NCBI RefSeq assembly: GCF_024519435.1
Contig: NZ_JALJRZ010000015.1
Span: forward strand, 20,057 to 84,056
Length of the DNA stretch: 64,000 bases
Reading direction: 5' to 3'
Source of the DNA: Terrabacter sp. Ter38
GTDB taxonomy: Bacteria; Actinomycetota; Actinomycetes; Actinomycetales; Dermatophilaceae
In this document: positions 1 to 8,551 of the stretch, piece after piece
Layout of the letters: every line of letters begins with the position of its first letter
Numbering within the stretch: the first letter of the stretch is position 1
The notes under the pieces: generated by a model
Told to the model about the DNA's origin: nothing
Database searches by the model: none
What the model saw: the letters and a program-made list of their open reading frames with translations, nothing else
Translations under genes and position numbers: made by a program

Positions 1-462
1 CCGCACGCAGTGGTCGGTGGCGATGCCGACGACGTCGACGCGGGAGACGCCGCGTTCGGTGAGCCACGCAGCAAGGGTGCTGTGCAGGTCGTCGTCCGAC
101 CGTCCCTCGAATCCGCTGTAGGCGGCGGCATGCTCGCCCTTGCGGAAGACCGCCTCGACGTGACCGAGGGCCCCGGCGAGCCTCGGGTGGAACTCGGCTC
201 CCTCGCTGCCTGCGACGCAGTGCACCGGCCACGAGTCGACGAAGTCGGGGGTCGACGAGAAGTGCGCTCCGGGGTCGACGTGCCAGTCGGCGGTCGCGAC
301 GACGTGGTCGTAGTCCGCGGCGTGCCGGCCCACGTGCTCGCTCACCTCGCGGGCGACCTCCGCGCCGCCGGTGACGGCCAGGGACCCGCCCTCGCAGAAG
401 TCGTTCTGGACGTCGACGATGATCAGTGCCCGTGCGGCGTCGACATGCGTGGGTCCGGCCAT
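1..462 (-). CDS. pncA: Nicotinamidase/pyrazinamidase, 3' end cut by window edge
   Basis: Isochorismatase-fold amidase that hydrolyses nicotinamide to nicotinate, feeding the phosphoribosyltransferase encoded just upstream. Reading the minus strand from ATG at 462 gives 154 codons before the window ends. The expected catalytic triad is visible: Asp17 in IVDVQNDF, Lys108 in FRKGEHA and the nucleophile Cys152 in ATDHCV. The metal-site region ATADWH is also present. The family is usually 185-215 aa, so only a short C-terminal stretch is missing. It starts 3 bases after the pncB stop, so the two are almost certainly one transcript for NAD salvage. The start follows from the close spacing and from the conserved N-terminus beginning a few residues before the first strand. 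Confidence 0.9.
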   Translation of the reverse strand, partial: MAGPTHVDAARALIIVDVQNDFCEGGSLAVTGGAEVAREVSEHVGRHAADYDHVVATADWHVDPGAHFSSTPDFVDSWPVHCVAGSEGAEFHPRLAGALGHVEAVFRKGEHAAAYSGFEGRSDDDLHSTLAAWLTERGVSRVDVVGIATDHCVR

Positions 463-465
463 GGC

Positions 466-1779
466 TCAGTCCTTCTCGTAGACGGTGGGGATCACGGGCT
501 CGCCTCGCGAGAGCTGGGCCGCCGCCCGGGGCAGCTCGGCGCGCGAGGCCTCGTGGCGGGCGCGGGCCTCGTGGATGTCCTGGTGGTCGACGACCTCGCC
601 GGCGCGGACGAGGTCGATCATGAGCCGGCGGTCGTCGCCGTCGTCGCGCGGCTGCTCGCCGATGCCGATGACCTCGGCCTGGGCGATCCCGTCGTCGCCG
701 CGGCGCCGCATGGCCCACTTGCGGCCGCCGACCGACGTCTTGTCCTTGCTCTTCTTCTCGACGCCCTGCATCTGCCCCGATGCGTCCTCTCGCTGGACGA
801 GCTTGTAGACCATGGATGCCGTGGGGGCTCCGGACCCGGTCACGAGAGCCGTGCCGACGCCGTAGCCGCTGACGGGTCCAGCCGCGAGGCCGGCGATGGC
901 GTACTCGTCGAGGTCGGAGGTGACGATGATCCGGGTGTCGGTGTTGCCCGCGGCGTCGAGCTGGGCGCGCACCTCGGTGGCCTGGATGAGCAGGTCGCCC
1001 GAGTCGAGCCGGACCGACCCCAGCTCGGGCCCGGCGATCTCCATGGCGAGGGCGACGGCCGTCCGGACGTCATAGGTGTCGACGAGGAGGGTGGTGCCCT
1101 TGCCGAGCGACTCGACCTGGGCGGTGAAGGCTTCCTTCTCCGAGTCGTAGAGCAGAGTGAAGGCGTGCGCGGCCGTGCCCGTCGTCGGCACGCCGTAGCG
1201 CCGCCCGGCCTCGAGGTTGCTCGTCGCCTCGAACCCGGCGACGTAGGCCGCCCGAGCGGCTGCGACGGCCGACTCCTCGTGGGTGCGTCGTGAGCCCATC
1301 TCGATGCAGGGCCTGCCCATGGCGGCGGTCGTCATGCGCGAGGCCGCGGACGCGATCGCTGTGTCGTGGTTGAGGATCGAGAGCACGAGCGTCTCGAGGA
1401 TGACGCCCTCGGCGAAGGTGGACTCGACGACGAGCACCGGTGACTGCGGGAAGTAGCACTCGCCCTCGGCGTAGCCGCTGACGTCTCCGGAGAAGCGGTA
1501 GTCGGCGAGCCACGCGACGGTGGCCCGGTCGACGACCTGGCGGTCGGAGAGGAAACGCAGCTCGTCGTCGCCGAAACGGAACTGCTCCAGCGCCTCGAGC
1601 ACCCGCCCCGTTCCCGCGATGACCCCGTAGCGGCGTCCGTCCGGCAGCCGGCGGGCGAACGCCTCGAAGACGCACCGCCGGTGCGCCTCGCCCGAGGCGA
1701 GGGCGGCCTGGAGCATCGTCAGCTCGTAGTGGTCGGTCAGCAGCGCCGTGCTCGCGGCGCGGGGGCTCGTCGGGCTCAC
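466..1779 (-). CDS. pncB: Nicotinate phosphoribosyltransferase
   Basis: Converts nicotinate plus PRPP to nicotinate mononucleotide in the Preiss-Handler NAD salvage pathway. The 437-aa product shows the family N-terminus (LLTDHYELTMLQAAL), the EMGSRRTHEESA segment and the VRLDSGDL motif of the phosphoribosyl-binding site. Length matches the actinobacterial PncB class. The start is GTG at 1779; no internal ATG fits the conserved N-terminus. It is followed after 3 bases by pncA on the same strand, so nicotinamide is deamidated and then phosphoribosylated by products of one unit. It is transcribed divergently from clpS, as I recall for M. tuberculosis Rv1330c/Rv1331. Confidence 0.93.
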   Translation of the reverse strand: MSPTSPRAASTALLTDHYELTMLQAALASGEAHRRCVFEAFARRLPDGRRYGVIAGTGRVLEALEQFRFGDDELRFLSDRQVVDRATVAWLADYRFSGDVSGYAEGECYFPQSPVLVVESTFAEGVILETLVLSILNHDTAIASAASRMTTAAMGRPCIEMGSRRTHEESAVAAARAAYVAGFEATSNLEAGRRYGVPTTGTAAHAFTLLYDSEKEAFTAQVESLGKGTTLLVDTYDVRTAVALAMEIAGPELGSVRLDSGDLLIQATEVRAQLDAAGNTDTRIIVTSDLDEYAIAGLAAGPVSGYGVGTALVTGSGAPTASMVYKLVQREDASGQMQGVEKKSKDKTSVGGRKWAMRRRGDDGIAQAEVIGIGEQPRDDGDDRRLMIDLVRAGEVVDHQDIHEARARHEASRAELPRAAAQLSRGEPVIPTVYEKD

Positions 1780-1851
1780 GTGCCCACCCTAGGTGTCACC
1801 GGCCGCCGGGGACCGTCCGCCTCGCGCCCTCGGTGGACCTAGGGTGGCCCT

Positions 1852-2157
1852 GTGAGTCCAGCCACCCTCTCCCTCGCTCCCGTCGAGCAGGAGGAGACCT
1901 CCACGGACGAGGTCGTCGCACCCGACGTGCCGTGGGTGACGATCGTCTGGAACGACCCCGTCAACCTCATGACGTACGTGACGTGGGTCTTCGAGACGTA
2001 CTTCGGCTACGCCCGTCCGAAGGCGGAGAAGCTGATGATGGACGTGCACGTCAAGGGCCGCGCGGTCGTCTCCAACGGTCCTCGGGAGTCGATGGAGCGT
2101 GACGCCGAGGCGTTGCAGGGCTACGGCCTCTGGGCCACGTTCGAGAAGGACAGCTGA
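1852..2157 (+). CDS. clpS: ATP-dependent Clp protease adaptor ClpS
   Basis: N-end-rule adaptor that hands substrates with destabilising N-terminal residues to ClpC/ClpA-ClpP. The 101-aa protein carries the signature WNDPVNLMTYVTWVF near residue 33, with a second helix segment EKLMMDVHVKGRAVVSNG. The N-terminal 30 residues are a flexible acidic extension. Start is GTG at 1852. The stop overlaps the next ATG by one base (TGATG), which implies translational coupling to the DUF2017 gene, the usual actinobacterial partner. Confidence 0.93.
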   Translation: MSPATLSLAPVEQEETSTDEVVAPDVPWVTIVWNDPVNLMTYVTWVFETYFGYARPKAEKLMMDVHVKGRAVVSNGPRESMERDAEALQGYGLWATFEKDS

Positions 2158-2837
2158 TGGCCCGCGCCTTCCTGCGCGAGAAGGGCCACTACGTCGCGCT
2201 CCTCGAGCCCACCGAGCGGACGGTGCTCCTCGGCCTCATGCAGCAGACGCGTCTGCTGCTCTCGCCCGAGATCGAACCGACGGGTGACGCGTTCGACGAC
2301 CTCGTGGCGTCGATGGGCCTGTCGCTGAGCCCTGCCGACCAGCAGACCGACTCCGCGTCGCTCGACGACCGAGACCCGGCCCTCGACCGGCTCCTGCCGA
2401 CGGCCCACCGTGGTGACGACGAGATCGCGGCCGAGTTCCGTCGCCTCACCGAGGAGGGATTGCGCCAGCGCAAGAGCGGCAACCTCGACGTCGCCCTCGC
2501 GTGCGTCGACGGGGCCGTCGGCAACCGGGTCGTGCTCGACGAGTCGCAGGCGCCGGCCTTCCTCATGGCGCTCACCGACGTGCGCCTGCTGCTCGGGGAA
2601 CGCATGGGCATGCGCACCGAGGAGGACGCCGAGGCGCTGCACGCCGCGATGGACGACATCGACGACGACGACCCGCTCGGCTACGCCATGGCGTGGTACG
2701 ACTTCCTCACCTGGCTGCAGGAGACCCTCACCCAGGCGCTCATGGGCACCGACCTGCGTGACGTCGTGGCGGCATACGACGACGACCTCGACGACGACCT
2801 CGACGACGACGGCCGGCGGCCGGACGGCACGGTGTGA
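2157..2837 (+). CDS. DUF2017 domain protein (ClpS-coupled)
   Basis: A 226-aa member of the actinobacterial DUF2017 family, which is almost always encoded directly after clpS. Its molecular function is unknown, and a role with ClpS in proteolysis is only inferred from context. The N-terminus reads MARAFLREKGHYVALLEPTERTVL; a helical core follows, and the C-terminus is extremely acidic with a run of Asp-Asp-Asp-Leu repeats (2779-2812) that is low-complexity. ATG at 2157 overlaps the clpS stop by one base. In M. tuberculosis, from memory, this position is Rv1332. Confidence 0.8.
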   Translation: MARAFLREKGHYVALLEPTERTVLLGLMQQTRLLLSPEIEPTGDAFDDLVASMGLSLSPADQQTDSASLDDRDPALDRLLPTAHRGDDEIAAEFRRLTEEGLRQRKSGNLDVALACVDGAVGNRVVLDESQAPAFLMALTDVRLLLGERMGMRTEEDAEALHAAMDDIDDDDPLGYAMAWYDFLTWLQETLTQALMGTDLRDVVAAYDDDLDDDLDDDGRRPDGTV

Positions 2838-2893
2838 CGCACCCGACGCCTCGCCGTCGGGCCGGAGTCGGTGCCGGGACCTAGGCTCGTCAC

Positions 2894-3661
2894 GTGGACG
2901 TCACGATCGTCGGGTGCTCGGGATCCTTCGCGGGTCCACGCTCGCCCGCCTCGTCCTACCTCGTCCGCACCGAGCACGAGGGCCGCACGTGGAGCATCGT
3001 GCTCGACCTCGGCAACGGCGCCCTCGGCGCCCTGCAGCGCCACATCGAGCCGTATGCCGTCGACGCGGTGCTGCTCAGCCACCTGCACGTCGACCACTGC
3101 ATCGACATGTGCGGGCTCTACGTCATGATGCGCTACCTACCCGGCGGGCCCGGGCGCGCGACGATGCCGGTCTGGGGTCCCGCGGGCACCGGAGTTCACC
3201 TCGCCCGCGCCTACGGCGGTGGCGAGGCCGAGGGCGTCCTGTCCGTCTTCGACTTCCACGACCTGCGCCACCGCGAGCCGGTGACGGTCGGGCCGTTCAC
3301 GATCACGCCGGTGCACGTCAACCACCCGGTCGAGGCCTACGGCTTCCGGGTCGAGGCCGACGGACGGGTGCTCGCCTACACCGGCGACACCGACACGTGC
3401 GACGAGCTCGACGAGCTCATGGCCGGCGCCGACCTCGTGCTCGCCGACTCGGCCTTCGTCGAGGGCCGAGACACGGTGCCCGACATCCATCTCTCCGGTC
3501 GCCGCGCCGCCGAGGCGGCCGTCCGGGCCGGGGGAGTGCGTCGCCTCATGCTGACCCACATCCCGGCCTGGAACGACGCCGAGGTGTGTCGGGCGGAGGC
3601 TGCCGCGGTGTGGCCGGGCTGCGTCGAGCTCGCCGAGCCGGACGCCACCTACCGCCTCTGA
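2894..3661 (+). CDS. Metallo-beta-lactamase-fold hydrolase, Rv1339-like
   Basis: MBL-fold phosphodiesterase-like protein of 255 aa. The metal-binding signature HLHVDHCID is present (about residues 62-70), as are the later HVNHPV, YTGDTD and LTHIPAW elements typical of the RNase Z/cyclic-nucleotide phosphodiesterase branch. From memory, the M. tuberculosis gene in the same position (Rv1339, directly before rphA) lowers cAMP; applying that here is inference. The start is GTG at 2894 (MDVTIVGCSGSFAGP). The usual intervening genes mec-cysO-cysM-murI are absent, so it sits only 56 bases after DUF2017. A strong hairpin follows its stop. Confidence 0.82.
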   Translation: MDVTIVGCSGSFAGPRSPASSYLVRTEHEGRTWSIVLDLGNGALGALQRHIEPYAVDAVLLSHLHVDHCIDMCGLYVMMRYLPGGPGRATMPVWGPAGTGVHLARAYGGGEAEGVLSVFDFHDLRHREPVTVGPFTITPVHVNHPVEAYGFRVEADGRVLAYTGDTDTCDELDELMAGADLVLADSAFVEGRDTVPDIHLSGRRAAEAAVRAGGVRRLMLTHIPAWNDAEVCRAEAAAVWPGCVELAEPDATYRL

Positions 3662-3664
3662 CGG

Positions 3665-3698
3665 ACCCGGCTGCGGGTGACGGACCCCGAAGCCGGGT
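3665..3698 (+). terminator. Hairpin terminator after the MBL hydrolase gene
   Basis: Imperfect inverted repeat: arm ACCCGGCTGCGGGT at 3665-3678 pairs with ACCCCGAAGCCGGGT at 3684-3698, apart from one mismatch and a one-base bulge. It begins 4 bases after the stop. There is no clear T-tract, as is common in high-GC actinobacteria. Confidence 0.6.
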
Positions 3699-3780
3699 AT
3701 GGACCGTGACGGTGCGTCGCGCGCCCGGCAGTCGCCGGACGTCCGCCGACGACCGGAACGACCGAACCCAGGAGGCCCCG

Positions 3781-4650
3781 TTGCAGCAACGAACCATCGG
3801 ATCGAGGAAGGTCAGCGCGATCGGTCTCGGCGGCATGCCGATGTCCATCGAGGGGCGGCCCGACGAGGACCGCTCGATCCGGACCATCCACGCCGCCCTT
3901 GACGCCGGCGTGACCCTCATCGACACGGCCGACGCCTACCACCGTGACGCCGGCGAGGTGGGCCACAACGAGTCCCTCATCGCCAAGGCGCTCTCGTCGT
4001 GGTCGGGCCGTGCCGCCGACGTCCTCGTCGCCACGAAGGGCGGCCACCTGCGCCCCGGCGACGGCTCGTGGACGCAGAACGGCCGGCCCGACCACCTCAA
4101 GGAGGCCGCCAAGGCCTCGCTCCACAGGCTCGGCGGCGACGCCATCGGGCTCTACCAGTTCCACCGGCCCGACCCCGAGGTGCCCTACGCCGAGTCCGTC
4201 GGTGCCCTCGTCGAGCTGCTCGACGAGGGCGTCATCGAGATGGCCGGCATCTCCAACGCCGACCCGGCCCAGATCCGCGAGGCGCAGGACGTGCTCGGAG
4301 GTCGGCTCGTCTCGGTGCAGAACCAGTTCTCGCCGGCCTTCCGCAGCAGCCGCACGGAGCTCGACCTGTGCGCCGAGCTCGGCATCGCCTTCCTGCCGTG
4401 GAGCCCGCTGGGCGGCATCAGCAGGGCGGGTGACCTCGGGAGCCGGCACGACGCGTTCGCCGAGGTGGCGACGGCGCACGACGTGAGCCCGCAGCGCGTA
4501 GCCCTCGCCTGGGAGCTCGCGCTCGCGCCGACCGTCGTGCCGATTCCGGGCGCCTCCCGTCCGGAGAGCATCGAGGACTCGGTGCAGGCCGTCGACCTGG
4601 AGCTGTCGGCCGACGAGGTCGAGCGACTCTCGGCCGAGACGCTCGACTGA
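3781..4650 (+). CDS. Aldo/keto reductase
   Basis: NADPH-dependent oxidoreductase of the AKR superfamily, 289 aa, substrate unknown. Family motifs: IDTADAYH with the catalytic Asp and Tyr, the catalytic-Lys region VATKGG, the barrel segment LYQFHRPDPEVPY, SVQNQFSP and the C-terminal IPGASRPESIEDS cofactor-binding motif. The start is TTG at 3781, chosen because a perfect AGGAGG lies at 3770-3775 with 5-base spacing and the conserved N-terminus QQRTIGSRKVSAIGLGGMP begins there. The long open frame upstream of 3781 is not coding. The gene interrupts the common MBL-rph order. Confidence 0.9.
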   Translation: MQQRTIGSRKVSAIGLGGMPMSIEGRPDEDRSIRTIHAALDAGVTLIDTADAYHRDAGEVGHNESLIAKALSSWSGRAADVLVATKGGHLRPGDGSWTQNGRPDHLKEAAKASLHRLGGDAIGLYQFHRPDPEVPYAESVGALVELLDEGVIEMAGISNADPAQIREAQDVLGGRLVSVQNQFSPAFRSSRTELDLCAELGIAFLPWSPLGGISRAGDLGSRHDAFAEVATAHDVSPQRVALAWELALAPTVVPIPGASRPESIEDSVQAVDLELSADEVERLSAETLD

Positions 4651-4766
4651 CCAGCCCGTCAACGCGTTGCGGGGACGTGTCCTTACGGTTCACGAACGAG
4701 CCGTCCAGGCGCGTCCCCGCACCCGCGATTGAGGCCTAGCGTGGAGTCATGGCTAGCCTCGTGGGC

Positions 4767-5507
4767 ATGACTGACCGACATGACGGCCGTGCCCCCGACC
4801 AGACCCGCGAGGTGCGGATCACCCGCAACTGGCTCGACCACGCGGAGGGCAGCGTCCTCGTCGAGTTCGGGCGCACGCGCGTGCTGTGCGCGGCGTCCTT
4901 CACCGAGGGCGTCCCGCGCTGGCTCAAGGGCAAGGGCGCCGGCTGGGTCACCGCCGAGTACGCCATGCTGCCCCGCGCCACCAACACCCGTTCCGACCGC
5001 GAGAGCGTCAAGGGCCGCATCGGCGGCCGCACCCACGAGATCAGCCGCCTCATCGGGCGCAGCCTGCGCGCCGTCATCGACACCAAGGCCCTGGGCGAGA
5101 ACACCATCGTCCTCGACTGCGACGTCCTGCAGGCCGACGGTGGCACCCGCACCGCGGCCATCACCGGCGCCTACGTGGCCCTGGCCGACGCCGTCGAGCA
5201 CGCCCGCTCCCAGGGCCTCATCGGCACGAAGGCCCAGCCGCTGACCGGCTCGGTCGCCGCCGTCTCCGTCGGCATCGTCCAGGGCCGTGCCGTGCTCGAC
5301 CTCGACTACCCCGAGGACTCGACGGCCGAGACCGACATGAACGTCGTCATGACCGGCGACGGCCGCTTCATCGAGGTCCAGGGCACCGCCGAGGGTGCGC
5401 CCTTCGACCGTGACCTGCTCGGCCAGCTGCTCGATCTCGCCACGAAGGGCTGCGCCGACCTCACCGACCGGCAGCACGCCGCCCTGGCCGGGGAGGTCGC
5501 CCCGTGA
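4767..5507 (+). CDS. rph: Ribonuclease PH
   Basis: Phosphorolytic 3'-exoribonuclease that trims tRNA 3' ends. The 246-aa protein starts [16 protein letters not shown], which aligns with the family N-terminus. It carries the motifs [32 protein letters not shown] and [22 protein letters not shown], which include the phosphate-binding arginines. An in-frame ATG at 4749 would add 6 residues, and neither start has a convincing ribosome-binding site. The stop overlaps rdgB by 4 bases (GTGA), the usual actinobacterial pairing. Confidence 0.94.
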   Translation: MTDRHDGRAPDQTREVRITRNWLDHAEGSVLVEFGRTRVLCAASFTEGVPRWLKGKGAGWVTAEYAMLPRATNTRSDRESVKGRIGGRTHEISRLIGRSLRAVIDTKALGENTIVLDCDVLQADGGTRTAAITGAYVALADAVEHARSQGLIGTKAQPLTGSVAAVSVGIVQGRAVLDLDYPEDSTAETDMNVVMTGDGRFIEVQGTAEGAPFDRDLLGQLLDLATKGCADLTDRQHAALAGEVAP

Positions 5508-6124
5508 CGCAGGTCGTCCTCGCCACGCGCAACGCCCACAAGGTCGAGGAGCTGCGCGAGATCCTCGCCGACGTCAGCGCCGACCTCAGCCTCGAGATCG
5601 TCGGTCTCGACGGCTTCCCCGACGCGCCGGACGTGGTGGAGGACGGCGTCACCTTCGAGCAGAACGCCATCCTCAAGGCCGCGTCGGCCGCCCACGTGAC
5701 GGGCCTGCCTGCGCTGGCCGACGACTCGGGCCTGGCCGTCGACGTGCTCGGCGGCTCACCCGGCATCTTCAGCGCCCGCTGGTCCGGTGGGGGCGGCGAC
5801 CGGGCCAACCTCGAGCTGCTCCTCGCGCAGCTCGGCGACGTCCGGGACGAGCACCGCGCCGCAGCCTTCGTCTGCGCCGCCGCCCTCGTGCTGCCGGACG
5901 GTCGCTCGGCCGCGGAGCTCGGTCGCTTTCCCGGGACCGTGGGCCGCGAGCCGCGGGGCACCAACGGCTTCGGCTACGACCCGATCTTCCTGCCATCCGA
6001 CCAGCCGGACGGCAACGAACGCACACTGGCGGAGTACGACGCCGACGAGAAGAACCACGTCTCGCACCGGGCGCTCGCCTTCCGTGCACTCGTGCCACAC
6101 CTGAAGGAGCACCTGAGGCCATGA
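5504..6124 (+). CDS. rdgB: XTP/dITP pyrophosphatase (HAM1/RdgB family)
   Basis: Hydrolyses non-canonical purine triphosphates (ITP, dITP, XTP), keeping them out of nucleic acids. The 206-aa product has the family landmarks [16 protein letters not shown] at the N-terminus, [23 protein letters not shown] in the centre and [12 protein letters not shown] plus [13 protein letters not shown] at the C-terminus. GTG at 5504 overlaps the rph stop, and its own stop overlaps the next ATG at 6121, so three genes are translationally coupled. Confidence 0.94.
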   Translation: MTQVVLATRNAHKVEELREILADVSADLSLEIVGLDGFPDAPDVVEDGVTFEQNAILKAASAAHVTGLPALADDSGLAVDVLGGSPGIFSARWSGGGGDRANLELLLAQLGDVRDEHRAAAFVCAAALVLPDGRSAAELGRFPGTVGREPRGTNGFGYDPIFLPSDQPDGNERTLAEYDADEKNHVSHRALAFRALVPHLKEHLRP

Positions 6125-7686
6125 CCACCACCAGCCCGGCCACCCGTCCCGAGACCGCCCCGCAGCAGCCGGCCCGTCCGCTCTGGTGGGGCGCCGTCGA
6201 CGGGCTGGTGGCCGGGCTGCTCACGGTCGGGCTCGCGACCCTCGCCGCGGCGCTGCTCACGGCCGTCGGCCAGTCCTCGGGCCAGCCGGCCCCCATCGCG
6301 GCGGTCAGCGGGGCCTTCATCGACCGGACGCCGCCGTGGCTCAAGGACTTCGCCATCGCGACCTTCGGCACGAACGACAAGCGGGCTCTGCTCGTCGGCA
6401 CGGTCGTCGTGCTCGCCCTCGCCTGCGCTGCGGTCGGCGTGCTCGCGAGCCGCCACCTCGTCGCGGGCCTCGTCGCCTTCGCCGTCCTCGGCGTCATCGG
6501 CGCGGCCGCGGTGCTCACCCGTCCGGGCGCCGGCCCGGCCGACGTCCTGCCGACGATCCTCGGCACCGCAGCCGGCATCTGGTTCCTCAGCCGCGCCTCC
6601 GCCCCCTCGGCCACAGCGACGGGCGCTGCCGGTCCCGGCCGACGCTGGGTCATCGGAGGAGCGGTCGGTGCCGTCGCGGCATTCGCCGGCAGCTACCTCG
6701 GCGGCGATTCGGCGGCGGCCACGGTCTCGCGTGACGCGCTCAAGAGCACGCCGCTCAAGGGCACGAAGCTCGCCATCCCTGCCGGCGCCGACCTCAAGGT
6801 GCCCGGGCTGACGCCGTACATCGTCCCGAACGCCGACTTCTACCGCATCGACACGGCGATCGTCGTGCCCCGCATCGACGCCAACGACTGGACGCTCAAG
6901 GTCACCGGCATGGTCGACCGTGAGGTCGAGATCGACTGGCAGACGTTGCAGGGCAAGCAGATGCAGGAGGCGCTGGTCACCCTGACGTGCGTCTCCAACG
7001 AGGTCGGGGGCGACCTCATCGGCAACGCCGTCTGGACCGGCTGGCCCGTGCGCGAGCTCCTCGCGATGGCCGGCCCCCGGGCGGGTGCCGACATGGTGCT
7101 CCAGACGAGCATCGACGGCTTCACCGCCTCGACCCCGCTCGGCGCCCTCACCGACGACCGCAACGCCCTGCTCGCGATCCGGATGAACGGCGAGCCGCTG
7201 CCCTTCGAGCACGGCTTCCCCGTGCGTGTCGTCGTGCCGGGTCTCTACGGCTTCGTCTCGGCGACGAAGTGGGTCACCGAGCTCAAGGTGACGACGTATG
7301 CCGCCGACGTGGCCTACTGGACGCCGCGCGGCTGGTCGGCGACCGGACCGATCAAGACGGCGTCGCGCATCGACGTCCCCCAGGCCGGGGCGAGCGTCAA
7401 GGCCGGCACCGTCGCCGTCGCCGGGGTGGCGTGGGCGCAGCACACCGGCATCTCCAAGGTCGAGGTCCAGGTCGACCAGCAGCCGTGGACCGAGGCTCGC
7501 CTCGCCGCCGACGCGAGCATCGACACCTGGCGCCAGTGGGTCTACGAGTGGGACGCGACGCCGGGCAGCCACGACATCCGCGTGCGCGCGTACGACGCCA
7601 AGGGGCAGGTGCAGTCACCCCTCGAGGCGCCGCCCGCACCCGACGGCGCCACGGGCATCCACGTCGTCAACGTCAGGGTGGAGTGA
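6121..7686 (+). CDS. Membrane-anchored molybdopterin-dependent oxidoreductase (sulfite oxidase/YedY fold)
   Basis: A 521-aa protein with four predicted membrane helices in the first ~200 residues, then a sulfite-oxidase-type molybdopterin domain and a C-terminal Mo-cofactor dimerisation domain. The Mo-ligating cysteine is Cys290 in VTLTCVSNEVGG. WTGWPVRELL, the HGFPVRVVVPGLYG segment and TKWVTELKV are further family motifs. Electron partner and substrate are unknown; a role in reductive repair or sulfite/sulfoxide chemistry is inferred. It is joined to rdgB by an ATGA overlap and its 3' end overlaps the convergent RidA-family gene by 14 bases. Confidence 0.87.
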   Translation: MTTTSPATRPETAPQQPARPLWWGAVDGLVAGLLTVGLATLAAALLTAVGQSSGQPAPIAAVSGAFIDRTPPWLKDFAIATFGTNDKRALLVGTVVVLALACAAVGVLASRHLVAGLVAFAVLGVIGAAAVLTRPGAGPADVLPTILGTAAGIWFLSRASAPSATATGAAGPGRRWVIGGAVGAVAAFAGSYLGGDSAAATVSRDALKSTPLKGTKLAIPAGADLKVPGLTPYIVPNADFYRIDTAIVVPRIDANDWTLKVTGMVDREVEIDWQTLQGKQMQEALVTLTCVSNEVGGDLIGNAVWTGWPVRELLAMAGPRAGADMVLQTSIDGFTASTPLGALTDDRNALLAIRMNGEPLPFEHGFPVRVVVPGLYGFVSATKWVTELKVTTYAADVAYWTPRGWSATGPIKTASRIDVPQAGASVKAGTVAVAGVAWAQHTGISKVEVQVDQQPWTEARLAADASIDTWRQWVYEWDATPGSHDIRVRAYDAKGQVQSPLEAPPAPDGATGIHVVNVRVE

Positions 7687-8080
7687 CGCCGGTCGCGCCC
7701 GACCCGACCACGGCGTCGGCCTCGATCTCGACGAGCAGGTCGGGCTCGATGAGGGCGGTCACCTGGACCATCGTCGAGGCGGGACGCACGTCGCTGAAGA
7801 CCTCGCCGTGCGCCCGTCCCACCGCCTCCCAGTCCCGGATGTCGGTGACGAAGATCCGGGTCCGCACGACGTCCGCGCTCGAGGCCCCGCACTCCGCGAG
7901 GGCCTCGACGACGATCTCGAGCGCGACCTTGGCCTGCGTGTACGCGTCGCCGGGCGAGACGACCCGGCCCTCCCGGATCGCCGTGGTGCCCGCCACGTGC
8001 ACGGTGTCCCCGACGCGGACCGCCCGCGAGTAGCCGACGACGGCCTCCCACGGACCGCCCGTGCCGATGTTGCGCCTCAT
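7673..8080 (-). CDS. RidA/YjgF-family protein
   Basis: A 135-aa member of the Rid family, which deaminates reactive enamine/imine intermediates. The family shows as VHVAGTTAI near the N-terminus, the QAKVALEIVVEAL helix and the VRTRIFVTDIRDWEAVGRAHGEVF segment, ending with PASTMVQVTALIEPDLLVEIEADAV. The active-site arginine of RidA proper is not obviously conserved, so deaminase activity is uncertain. ATG at 8080 overlaps the stop of the small zinc-ribbon gene upstream (ATGA), suggesting one transcript. It is convergent with the molybdopterin enzyme. Confidence 0.85.
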   Translation of the reverse strand: MRRNIGTGGPWEAVVGYSRAVRVGDTVHVAGTTAIREGRVVSPGDAYTQAKVALEIVVEALAECGASSADVVRTRIFVTDIRDWEAVGRAHGEVFSDVRPASTMVQVTALIEPDLLVEIEADAVVGSGATGVTPP

Positions 8081-8301
8081 GAGCGCAGGCTAGTCCTGAC
8101 CGGTGAGCGGGCGGGTGGGCTCGACAGGGACGCGGCCGGCAGGAGGAACCAGTGCCGGGCCACGCAGAGCACCCGCGCGTGCTCGACGGGCCCGTCGGTG
8201 CTCTCCAGCACCGCGCGTTCCGTCACCTCGGCGAGGGCTCCGCACTCCGGGCACGTCGTCGTGTCGAGCGCGGCTCCGACCGATGCGTTCATCCTGTCCA
8301 T
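8077..8301 (-). CDS. Small conserved actinobacterial protein with a CPxCG knuckle
   Basis: A 74-aa protein recognisable as a short conserved actinobacterial hypothetical. It has a CPECG zinc-knuckle-like motif around residue 17 and a segment reading VLESTDGPVEHARVLC followed by HWFLLP. Only one clear CxxC pair is visible, so metal binding would need the third Cys/His (Cys46, His48) or dimerisation. The start is supported by AGGAGGTG immediately upstream of ATG 8301. Function unknown; co-transcribed with the RidA-like gene. Confidence 0.7.
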   Translation of the reverse strand: MDRMNASVGAALDTTTCPECGALAEVTERAVLESTDGPVEHARVLCVARHWFLLPAASLSSPPARSPVRTSLRS

Positions 8302-8402
8302 GAGGCACCTCCTCGTCCGTGGGTCATGGGAGACGGAGGGCGGGACGGCGGCTCCTGATACCCGGGCGCCGCCAACTACAGTGGGGGCCGCGCACTGCGC
8401 GA

Positions 8403-8486
8403 GCGGACGTGGTGGAACTGGTAGACACGCAGGATTTAGGTTCCTGTGCCCTAGGTGTGCGGGTTCGAGTCCCGCCGTCCGCACCA
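8403..8486 (+). tRNA. tRNA-Leu (anticodon UAG)
   Basis: The 7-bp acceptor arms (8403-8409 with 8476-8482) pair perfectly, discriminator A and an encoded CCA follow, and the T-loop is GGTTCGAGTCC. Anticodon stem CAGGA/TCCTG encloses loop TTTAGGT, giving anticodon UAG (codon CUA). The long variable arm is typical of class II tRNA. Confidence 0.95.
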
Positions 8487-8487
8487 G

Positions 8488-8508
8488 CCGGACCGACCTC
8501 GTGTCCGG
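8488..8508 (+). terminator. Short hairpin following tRNA-Leu
   Basis: CCGGAC at 8488-8493 pairs with GTCCGG at 8503-8508 around a 9-base loop, immediately after the tRNA CCA end. Confidence 0.4.
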
Positions 8509-8551
8509 ATCGGGTACGAGCCCGGCAGACATGACGACGAAGGAGCAGATC

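Noticed and set aside
10..1293. 427-aa plus-strand frame over pncA/pncB
   Set aside because: Asp/Val/Gly-rich antisense shadow of two clear minus-strand genes with full catalytic motifs.
2779..2812. Gac-rich repeat coding Asp-Asp-Asp-Leu at the end of DUF2017 gene
   Set aside because: Low-complexity acidic tail within a gene, common in this genome; not a separate repeat element.
2410..3780. Long open frame running into the aldo/keto reductase from upstream
   Set aside because: The first 457 codons are a Arg/Pro/Ser-rich shadow over DUF2017 and MBL genes; the real start is the TTG with AGGAGG.
4669..4720. 9-bp inverted repeat GCGGGGACG/CGTCCCCGC between the aldo/keto reductase and rph
   Set aside because: The loop is 34 bases, too long to call a terminator with confidence.
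8319..8534. 71-aa plus frame covering tRNA-Leu
   Set aside because: It overlaps a complete tRNA and has no ribosome-binding site or family features.
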